Shown piece by piece: positions 56,288 to 64,000 of a stretch of DNA of 64,000 nt (position 1 is its first letter; every line of letters begins with the position of its first letter). A program made the position numbers and the translations under genes. The DNA is from Pampus argenteus (lineage: Eukaryota > Chordata > Actinopteri > Scombriformes > Stromateidae): contig CM072876.1 in NCBI GenBank assembly GCA_036937835.1, forward strand, positions 8,435,501-8,499,500, read 5' to 3'. The notes beneath the pieces are model-generated. The model was not told where the DNA came from and did no database searches. It was given only the letters and a program-made list of their open reading frames with translations.

Positions 56288-56451
56288 ATATCTCTCTCTC
56301 TCATCTTTTTCATTTGCTCTCTCTAAACCCACGTCTTCTCCAGAGGCTGGAGCTAGAAGGCATTTGGTGGGTGGGTCTGTCTCGGGAGCAGGGGGTGGCC
56401 TTGGCCAATGATTTTCAGGTCAATCCAATGACATGTCAGATCACAGATTGG

Positions 56452-56457
56452 TTTATT
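56452..56457 (-). terminator. Candidate rnf19-like polyadenylation signal
   Basis: AATAAA on the minus strand about 55 nt after the stop, which would make a very short 3' UTR. A second hexamer at 56192-56197 would give a more typical length. Confidence 0.35.
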
Positions 56458-56510
56458 TCCATAAAACCTGACTAATCTTCAACCAAGTGCAAAGCCTGCA
56501 TTAGAGGGCC

Positions 56511-56778
56511 TCATACACCACCTATTTCAAAAACTGGGTAAAATGTCCCTTCGTCCCCTCCTGGTTTCTCTGTTCCCTCGTGCTCCTCTCCTCTTCCTCC
56601 ACCCTCTCGTCTTTCTTCCACTTGTGAGGCACACAGGTAGTCTTGGGACTGTAACTGCGAGTGTCCCAGGGACTCCACTGACAAGCTTCGGCTAGACAGG
56701 ATGCTACTTAGGCTGGACTGACGGGCGCCTCTGGGCTGTGTCTCGATTTCCACACGAACCTCAATATTGGCTCCTTCC
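56511..56778 (-). CDS. rnf19-like terminal coding exon
   Basis: The exon follows the acceptor CACCACAG. It encodes EGANIEVRVEIETQPRGARQ (compare the IQVDIE motif of RNF19A/B tails), a Ser-rich stretch, then a Glu/Gly-rich C-terminus ending FEIGGV and TGA. Confidence 0.9.
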
Positions 56779-57516
56779 CTGTGGTGACAAGAGACGCACA
56801 TAACAACATCAATATAAAGCTGCCATGTATTCAAATGTTTAGGACTGCGAAGAATACCTCAACGAGTTCAAATCAGCTGAAATCACAGGATTGTTTCTAA
56901 AAATCAATGACCTCATAGTAGTGCTACAGGAAAAGCCAGGGGATCACAAACGTCATTAGAATTAATTTGGGAATGAATGCATAATCCTTCCTGTAAGTAT
57001 CAAGAAAGAGGTAGAAACAGATAGGGGGGGAGGTAGAAGCATCATTCACCTCAGAGGAAGTTCTTGTGTGTCGTTGAGCTTGATGTCTGGCACATTAAAC
57101 ACCTCGCAGTCTGATTGGCTGTCGTGCTGAGTGTATCCATGGCGTTGTGTGGCTTCATCCAGCCGCACATAGCTATCTAGCTCTGGTGGCGTGGTGCTTG
57201 TACTTGGCAGGACGCCTACCTCTTGTACACTGACTCTGACTTCCTGGACACTGGTGTCATTGAGTGTTGGGTTGTTCTGACCCGTCCAGTGGTCACTGAC
57301 TACATGAGAGAATAGAAGATCTATAAGAGAAGTGGAAACTTCATCAGATCAGGCCAGGCAAGTTTTTGAGCAAAAGTTGCTGCAATGCACTTCGTATGAA
57401 TGTCCAGTATTTTAGCATAAGAAATCTTATAAACCTAAATTAAACTACACAAGTAAACTCACTTTCTTACTGAGATTTAGATGAGAAGATCAATACCACT
57501 ATCATACTACCAGCTG

Positions 57517-57547
<31 letters not shown>

Positions 57548-60500
57548 CATTAAACAAACAAAATACACGTTAATTACTGAATTTATTGAGTTTTGATCTT
57601 TGGACAGAGCCAGGCCAATTGGTTCCCTCTGCTTCCAGTCTTGATGCTAAGCTAAGTGAATAGCCTTCCTGCTCCGGCTCTGTGATTAACATAGGGACAT
57701 GAGAGTTGTACCTATTTTCTCATTTAACTTTCAGCAAGAAAGCAAATTAGCATATTTTCAAAAACATAAAAAAAAAAACCGATTCTTGTAAGTACTCACA
57801 GCTAGCTAAGTCCTCCAGTTGGATCTTGTGTGATTCAGGGGGCTCATTCTGCGGTCGACACCAACCATTCCTACAGAGTGACATGGGGACGACCCCATAG
57901 ACATAGGTCAACATAAGCGGCACACCCACACCTGCAGGAAAACAAACAAATTGATATTTAGAAATTTGTCCGTGCCAAAGTAATGTAATGACATATTTCT
58001 GACTTTTAATATAGAACCTGTAACTGGATACTGGTATTTTGGTAGACCCTCCAATAATTTTGCTTATTAGTACTCTCTGTGTAATCGCAATAACCCAAAA
58101 CACTCACAAGAGGAAGAGAGACTTCATCCTTTTGAGTAGAACAAAGCTTTTAAAGACATTTTCCTTTAATTAATAATCAGCATTTCTTTTTAAGAGTTTT
58201 AATCTTGTTTTGGTATATTTCTCACTATTATTTTAATCAGTCTTACTTCATCCCTCTGATCTCATCAACTGTTTTAAGACCTGATTATTTGCTTCATATT
58301 TTATCTGCTTTACCTGAATAATCAAAGTTATATATAAATAAAGCAGCAATTTTTCAGCAGCTGATTCTCAAGACCAGAATGTCAGAGCTTCCTTGAATGC
58401 ACCAACAAGCATTGCCGAGAAAAGGGACAAAACACAATTTTCACAAAACAATTAGGTAATAGATAAATTGGTTGCTGTGATTGAATACCTGTCTCAATAC
58501 TAAGTAAAAATAAGGACAGAGTTGTGTACAACTACACTGGCAGATGTCAGATTTCTCCCCACTCTCCCACATAACCTTCACAAAAGTAACTTCAACAAGC
58601 CCCCAACCCGATCAGCAGCCTCCCTTTGCTGTGTGATTATGTAACCTGTGACTGAGATAGGAATTTGGAAGCACAATGCAGAGTGCACACCAAACAAAGG
58701 GACATAATTAACACAGTGGAAAACCGTGGGACTCTATTGACTCAGCAACGGGGTGAAACGAGGGCAAGAGGATGAGCCTGCCAGCCAAACAGTTAGACGA
58801 GAGTAAACGCGAGACACTGCGCGCGTGTCTGTGTGCGTGAGTCAAAAAGAGAAAGAAACAGCAAGACAGAGAGCTGCGACTGAAATATGAGATACAAAAA
58901 AAGAGTGAAAAAGGAAACTGAAGTGGCATTAAGACAGATTCACAGTGGTCGGAGGTGAGTATAGTGCGGCTAAATGTGTGTCCTGAACGGAGCGTCCATC
59001 AGTGTTCAGTATAGTGATGGTTGTGACACTGCAGAGGAAGGCTGAGAAGCTGCTGAAGTCTTAAGGATTTCTGTCAATCTTACCTATAGTAGATATGAGT
59101 CATCCAAATGCTCCTTTGCACCGTATGTGTCTGTGGTAATAACTAAATGTTTGCATACAGAGAACTATCTTTATCTTTTATATCTTACCAGATATAATGA
59201 GAGTCCATCCAATAATTGTTGAGATATTTCAGTCTAGACCAAAGCAGTGGACTGACATTGCTATCCCTAAGGCTGTACCAGTAGCATAGTGAAAAAATAT
59301 ATGTTTTGAACATTTTCACTATTTTATTTTAAAGAACAAGCTTGTTTTACACTTTGATCGCTCTCCTAGGTATGCAGGGCAGAAGGTGGTCATGTTGTTG
59401 TTTGGTCCTTACCCACAGTGACAGCTGCTATAACCGGCGACACAAACACCGACATCATTACCCCACTAGCCACCGTCAAGTAGTGCTTACTTCCTGAGAT
59501 ATTGTTTTTCCTACAGCGACCATGGACCTGGAAGGCAATAAATACAATTAGATCATGTAAATGTCATATCCTCTGCAACTGCTTATTCCTGTCACTTATT
59601 TCTTTTCACTATACAGGCATGGTAAAAAAAAAAAAGTGTGAGGCAGGTTTTATAGACTGTTTTGTACCTTGCGGCCCATGTAGATTGGTATGCCTACAAT
59701 GATGACTGGGATGGCGATGCCCGCTATAAGGGAGATGACCACTGGTGCTCCAAGCAACATGCCCACCTGCCACAGAACCTTGCGGGTTTGAGACCATGGC
59801 TTCTTCCCCCAGAATGTACATCCCGAGGGACTGAGACAGACAGGAGACACAGCAGAGGAGATCAGGTAGGAGTCCAAGCCATCAATTATGCACATAATTC
59901 AGAAACAATACTATACAGTGCCCATTTTTCATTCAAATCATTCAACTGTCCCGTCACACAAACACATAAACACTCTCATAATCACCATTTATCACCTTCA
60001 TTCCAATGGAAAGCATTATTATCGCCATCTGCGTCATGACCTCTCACTGGCACAAAAAAGAAAAAAACACTTGGAAAAACATGACAACATGATCTTTCAT
60101 TGTTGTCATTAAATCATTACCCAAACTGAACGATCTCATCTTCATTTATAACTTTAATGCTGCTTTCTCTCCCTGATTTACAACCATTTGCAGCAAACAT
60201 TCACATACTCACTTTTTTTTACACATTGTTGTTATACTGATGGAAAAGGCTGATTATTTGGGAGTTTTTAGTTTGTCCCTTGATATGATGTTAGGTACAA
60301 TAGTGTTGTCTTAAAGCATAACTTTAATCCTGGTCCTGCCTCGAAATGCAACTGCAGCTGAAAGCAGTACAACAGTAACTAATGTGGTTCAGTCTTATTT
60401 AAGCAGCAATTAACTTGTGGGAGTGACAATACAACCACCACAAATAGCATCTTACATCTGCAAATGTCACTTTAGGGTTCTGAAAGTCTGTGTGGGGGGA

Positions 60501-62299
60501 ATCATGGTGAGATATTATGGTTGTGCTTTGTTGCTCTGAATTGGCAGATCTGCTGTGAGATGCTAAAACCTTTGTCCTTCCAGAGGACGTGTACTGTAAT
60601 CTGTAGTTTGAAAGACAGACATGGATGAGGGGAGAGGATGAGGGATGGGGGAGAAAGAGGAGAGAGGGTGTAATAAAGACAATGCGGCTTATGCAGATAG
60701 AGAAGCAAAAACTCTCTTTTTCAGTTGATATGTGCAATACTAAAACACAATGACTGATTCATGAAATTTTCATATAATACCCACACCTTTAATGGACTTT
60801 GGCCAGCAGAAAGATTAAACTGTTCAAATTCAGCTAATCAGCTTCTAGCCGGTCTCTAAGCTTGAGTTACATATTCTGCTGCATGGAAATATGGAGGCAG
60901 AAAAAGCTGATTATTGATGACAAGTCAGACTCTCTTCCAGTACTGGAAAAAAAAATCAATAGAAGCCCAGACAAAAGGTTTAAAGCAGTGCAGCATCTAA
61001 ACAATGACATACTGTATGTGCCTTTGCTGACTGGCTCCATTTTCCTATTTTGGGAGGGGGGCTTTAATTAATTTAATTAATGACACACACGATGCATGAC
61101 TGACATAGCTACAAATACCCGGCAAAACTTGCACAGGTTTTGTACTGGTAAGATAGCTTGTGATGCTCTATCTCCTCTGGTTAAGCTAGCAGTGGTGGAG
61201 GAAGTATTCAGTCCAGTGGTTCCCAACCTAGGGGTTGGGCCCCTCCAAAGGTTCACCAGATAGATCTGAGTGGTCATGAGATGATTAATGGGAGGGGAAA
61301 AGAGAGAAAGTTCTGATATACAAATCTGTTTTCAGCTTTTGAGTTTTATAAATTAAAAAAAATACTAGATAATTTGAACAGTTATTTAAATGAAACTTAC
61401 ATGCGCTACATGCCCCACAAGCTGGTGCAATGGATTTGGATCATCATAATCGGGTTCGGGAAAAAGTTGAACCCCTCCCAACTATCATTGTGTAATTTAC
61501 ATTCTGATTGTATAGGTCCCTAAAACCAAGGTAGTTCAGCAATTAAAGGTTATTTTCATTACCGACTCCTCACAATCAAAATCACATTTGAGAACATGAA
61601 ACCAGCAAATGTTCCATTATTAAACAGATTGCTGATTAACTCTCTGACAACCAACTAATCAATTAAAGGGTTTTATTTCCCTTTTCTCAAGGCTAATGAA
61701 CTTACAGCTTTTAGTTTAATGTAGGCGTTGGTTATGCATGTTAAAGGATACACACACGAGCTGAGCGTGAACAGAATCAGAATCATGGCTGGATACCTGA
61801 GGTAGTGCACGTCGGTGATCTCCTGCATACACAGCCAGCAGAACTGACAGGCACACACAGTGCAGTTCATACGGTTGCAGCTGCCATCGTTGGTTTTCAT
61901 GATGTAGGCACCACAGCGAGGGCACGCTTTGATCTCCTCTGCATCTACAACGACACAGTGAATATGGACAAGGTGAACACACATTGTGCGATGTTTATTT
62001 ATTCCTCTAACTTCTAACATTACCGTCTGTGTCAAACGTGAGCAAAATTAGATACTGGGGCACTAAAAAGTTAACAATAGCTGCAAGTCGCACCTCCTCC
62101 AGGTTCTTCATTGAAGACGTACAGCGTGGAGGCATCGTTACTGCCTGAGGTGTGGCGGGCTCGCTGACGCCGCGCCTGGTCACATGTCTGGTTGGGGTGC
62201 CACAGCTGCCTACAGTGGTAGCAGAACTCTGTGTCACATCCCTCACGACCACAGCTCAGCTTGGGGCACTCTGCGCAGCCGTAAGCTATCACTGCATAG
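56511..62299 (-). CDS. rnf19b-like: RNF19A/B-family RBR E3 ubiquitin ligase (rnf19b-like), 5' truncated by the window edge; last 7 coding exons
   Basis: Membrane-anchored RING-IBR-RING2 ubiquitin ligase of the Dorfin (RNF19A)/NKLAM (RNF19B) family; RBR enzymes form a thioester with ubiquitin on a RING2 cysteine. Exons in transcript order are 62094-62299, 61797-61944, 59668-59830, 59413-59527, 57800-57931, 57050-57320 and 56511-56778, all in phase. The 433 visible codons hold the IBR (CAECPKLSC, CDTEFCYHC, WHPNQTC), RING2 (CPRCGAY, DGSCNRMNC, CQFCWLC) and HYLSPSGCTFWGKKPWS. Two hydrophobic segments follow (IAGIAIPVIIVGIPIYMG; VFVSPVIAAVTVG continuing to YVYGVVPMSLCRN), then a tail containing IEVRVEIETQP. 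The family's RING1 and N-terminus must lie beyond 64000. Sequence differs from both RNF19A and RNF19B (for example CNRMNC for CNHMTC), suggesting a third paralogue, so the exact symbol is uncertain. Confidence 0.93.
56905..56965 (+). repeat. Dispersed repeat fragment (family A)
   Basis: GACCTCATAGTAGTGCTACA and GGAAAAGCCAGGGGATCACA match the same family as 5575-5765. It lies in an rnf19-like intron. Confidence 0.5.
57050..57320 (-). CDS. rnf19-like exon: cytosolic tail, with two possible acceptors
   Basis: Open throughout in the required phase: SDHWTGQNNPTLNDTSVQEV continuing to CEVFNVPDIKLNDTQELPL. Two acceptors exactly 21 nt apart (exon start 57320 or 57299) both keep the frame, so seven residues (LLFSHVV and an adjacent change) may be optional. 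The donor is GTGAAT. Confidence 0.85.
57522..57547 (+). repeat. Poly-A homopolymer
   Basis: About 26 consecutive A, about 50 bp before a family C repeat copy. Confidence 0.9.
57596..57764 (+). repeat. Dispersed repeat copy (family C, longest in window)
   Basis: Runs from TGGACAGAGCCAGGCCAATT through GATGCTAAGCTAAGTGAATA to AGCAAGAAAGCAAATTAGCA, overlapping both the 5' part at 43393 and the 3' part at 14787. It sits within 50 bp of the 57800-57931 exon. Confidence 0.65.
57800..57931 (-). CDS. rnf19-like exon: end of second membrane segment
   Basis: The exon encodes VGVPLMLTYVYGVVPMSLCR, strongly conserved with RNF19A/B (mammals have YVYGVVPISLCR), then a divergent NGWCRPQNEPPESHKIQLED and LAS. 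Splice sites are CCTGCAG and GTGAGT. Confidence 0.95.
57932..59412 (-). other. rnf19-like intron
   Basis: About 1.5 kb; contains a dispersed-repeat fragment at 59198-59290. No exon is recognised. Confidence 0.7.
59198..59290 (+). repeat. Dispersed repeat fragment (family A, 3' part)
   Basis: GAGAGTCCATCCAATAATTG, TTGAGATATTTCAGTCTAGA and GACTGACATTGCTATCCCTA are hallmark strings of this teleost repeat. Confidence 0.6.
59413..59527 (-). CDS. rnf19-like exon: loop and start of second membrane segment
   Basis: The exon encodes VHGRCRKNNISGSKHYLTVA then SGVMMSVFVSPVIAAVTV. It aligns with the RNF19 region between the membrane segments and the beginning of the second one. The donor is GTAAGG. Confidence 0.9.
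59668..59830 (-). CDS. rnf19-like exon: first membrane segment
   Basis: The exon encodes PSGCTFWGKKPWSQTRKVLW then a long hydrophobic region (GAPVVISLIAGIAIPVIIVG) ending IPIYMGRK. This matches the first transmembrane segment of RNF19 proteins. The acceptor is GTCTCAG and the donor GTACAA. Confidence 0.95.
59831..61796 (-). other. rnf19-like intron
   Basis: About 2 kb; contains a dispersed repeat at 61186-61400. ORFs here look accidental. Confidence 0.7.
61186..61400 (+). repeat. Composite dispersed repeat (family E)
   Basis: AGTGGTGGAGGAAGTATTCA (start of one common fish repeat) runs directly into CCAGTGGTTCCCAACCTAGG, GGTCATGAGATGATTAATGG and TTCTGATATACAAATCTG of another, suggesting one inserted next to or into the other. 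Confidence 0.6.
61797..61944 (-). CDS. rnf19-like exon: RING2 catalytic domain
   Basis: The exon encodes AEEIKACPRCGAYIMKTNDG, SCNRMNCTVCACQFCWLC and MQEITDVHYL. The Cys in DGSC is the expected thioester-forming residue. Arg two residues later and Gln before FCW replace the usual His and Glu (see findings). Splice sites are TTGTAG and GTATCC. Confidence 0.96.
62094..62299 (-). CDS. rnf19-like exon: IBR domain
   Basis: The exon opens with the last base of a split Gly codon after the acceptor TCCTCAG. It encodes YAVIAYGCAECPKLSCGREG, CDTEFCYHCRQLWHPNQTCD and a linker (SGSNDASTLYVFNEEPGG). The Cys/His spacing is that of the IBR zinc sites. The donor is GTGCGA. This is the leftmost part of the protein visible in the window. 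Confidence 0.95.
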
Positions 62300-64000
62300 C
62301 TGAGGAGAGAGATAAAATAATAAAAAATAAATAAATAAAAGGTAAAATGATGAATGATAAAATAGACATAACTGATATGATTATTGATCCCTATGGGGGG
62401 ATTCCTTCGGAGGTTTGCTCCAGCTAAATGATGCTTTTTCTACTCACTACTCCACACTGTTTCCAGAACTTGTTAATTTCAGAAGTAGTTGCAGTTTCAT
62501 TTAAATGTCTCATTTAAATTTAAAAGGCTGTGGTTGGCTGACTGGAATATATACGTCCATCTCCTGGTGCTGTTTTCATCGTTCAACCGAGGTCAAGCAC
62601 AGTGAATATTTCATTGTTTTTGTTCACAAACAGCACGGTGGCTCAGTGAATCACAACTCAAAGAGAGAGACACAGCTATCTGTTGAACTGTTTCCCAGAG
62701 TTCAACACCTGAACCAGAAGTAATCCCATCCTTAGATCTTGAGCAGTTATTTTGATGATAACATAATCATGTCTGTCGACCTAATCTCACTCACTCTTAG
62801 CGGATATTGACACAAGATTTTGATATTCAAAGTATCATGTGACTAATGATCAAATACAAGTGAAAATAACTTGAGTATATTTATGGCTGCTGCTCTGCTC
62901 TGCTGTGAAGAAGTATTTAAAAAGGCTCCGCCAGGATTTTCCCTTTTACAACTATTTGCAGTTTTATCCAAATGGGAGATGAATCAGACACCCAACACAC
63001 ACATAAGAGGATAATTAGGCTGCTGTGTCGATTCTACTTAAGTGTCAGACTAGATTTCAACTGACTGTGTCTGATTTGTGAGTCAGACACTTTTGGCTGA
63101 TCTTTCTAACATGGACTTACTATTGCATGAACACATTTTCAGATATTAAGTAAATATAGTGTATCAAAGAAAACAGCTATGATTGGATTATTTAGATCTT
63201 AACCACCTAGAATTCCAAACCAAGATGTTTTCTACTTTGAATTCACTGTAATTAGTCGAGTTGTTATTTTTAAAGGGAAATACAAGACACCTTCTTCAAA
63301 CTTCTAACTCTAATAATCTTGGATAAAGGTGAGGTTATGTGACATTAACGCGGTTACATAAAGTTTTCTACAAACATTATTTTTTACTGTAGATTCTCGT
63401 CTCACTCAACAATCCTTGTTGATCCTCACTTGAAATCACCCATAGCAGCATGACACAGCAAAAACATGACAAAACGTATACACATAGATGGAGTGTAGAA
63501 GAGAAAAGCACACATGTTGCCACACTTTCTTAGAGCCAACATAATCTCTAGCTAAGCTTCTGTCCCTAAAACCATGAGGAATGTGTGTATGTTGAGAACA
63601 TGGGAATACACAAACCATAACTGTGAATGACTTGGTTTACATAATGGGTCACTTCAAAGGCTCTTTTTTCTGTGGGAACTACAGTATAGAGTCATTTTGA
63701 ATTTTAAGCACCATTAACCGACTAAACATGTTTTAAAAACAGTAAGGGTCCGAACATCTGAAACCACTTTCCCAAAACGGACCCTATTATATGTCAAATT
63801 CAAAATTCAGTAAATCTGCTGAATACTTTTGAATCCGATAATTTATACTTTATATTATATTTTAATTCACCACAGCATCAGACAGACTGGCGTATTGATT
63901 TTTTTGCTCCACTCATTCATCGTGACCAGGCTGTGAACAGTCAGGGAGACAGACAGTCTACCACTGAACTCTGGTGCATATGTGCTTTTGACCACAAATA
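62300..64000 (-). other. Upstream intron of the rnf19-like gene running off the window
   Basis: I searched this end for the RING1 exon and the YEEFMLRR-type linker expected just before the IBR and found neither. It is therefore intronic as far as it can be read. Confidence 0.7.

Larger units (their letters stand above)
53836..56510. other. Intergenic region between the rnf19-like gene and ldlrap1
   Basis: The two genes are head-to-tail on the minus strand, about 2.7 kb apart. This stretch holds the ldlrap1 upstream region, the rnf19-like 3' UTR and CT/CA microsatellites (56243-56285). No additional exon is recognised. Confidence 0.75.

Noticed and set aside
59609..60039. Long ORFs overlapping the first membrane-segment exon of the rnf19-like gene in other frames and on the plus strand
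   Set aside because: Shadows of the true frame, which alone matches RNF19 proteins.
62300..64000. Search for the RING1 exon of the rnf19-like gene
   Set aside because: No cysteine-rich or YEEFMLRR-like coding segment is visible; it must lie beyond the window.

Overview
This is a vertebrate nuclear window, almost certainly from a teleost and probably a percomorph. Three multi-exon protein genes with GT-AG introns lie in AT-rich non-coding DNA. That DNA carries long TATC/GATA and CA/TG microsatellites, a decayed Tc1/mariner piece, a decayed BED-finger/hAT-type piece, and several short dispersed repeats of kinds I recognise from ray-finned fish genomes. There is no operon structure, CRISPR array or other prokaryotic signature.

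Layout. (1) 1497-18944, plus strand: fndc4, six coding exons, 221 aa. It encodes a single-pass membrane protein with a signal peptide, one fibronectin III domain, a transmembrane helix and a short tail. (2) 25918-53835, minus strand: ldlrap1 (ARH), nine coding exons, about 292 aa. It encodes the PTB-domain adaptor that links LDL-receptor-type tails to the endocytic machinery. The first intron is about 15 kb. fndc4 and ldlrap1 are convergent, with about 7 kb of 3'-UTR and intergenic DNA between them. (3) 56511-62299, minus strand and continuing past the right edge: the last seven coding exons (about 433 codons) of an RNF19A/B-family RBR ubiquitin ligase. These cover the IBR, RING2, two hydrophobic membrane regions and the cytosolic tail. 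The N-terminal RING1 exons are outside the window.

All three gene models were assembled by hand from splice sites, reading phase and family resemblance. Phases agree across every junction. None of the longest single-frame ORFs is a complete gene; most are chance.

Most interesting points. The RNF19-type ligase keeps its RING2 catalytic cysteine but has Arg and Gln where RBR ligases normally have the helper His and Glu. The ldlrap1 product keeps its PTB domain and AP-2-binding helix but shows no clathrin box; a basic segment with a Cys cluster occupies that region. The fndc4 product joins an FNDC4-type ectodomain to an FNDC5-like tail. A TG tract sits just upstream of the fndc4 exon 5 acceptor. 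A perfect 16-bp hairpin lies in a ldlrap1 intron. The fndc4/RNF19 pairing recalls FNDC5/RNF19B on human 1p35 and may be an ancient duplicated block. I found no wholly new multi-gene system.
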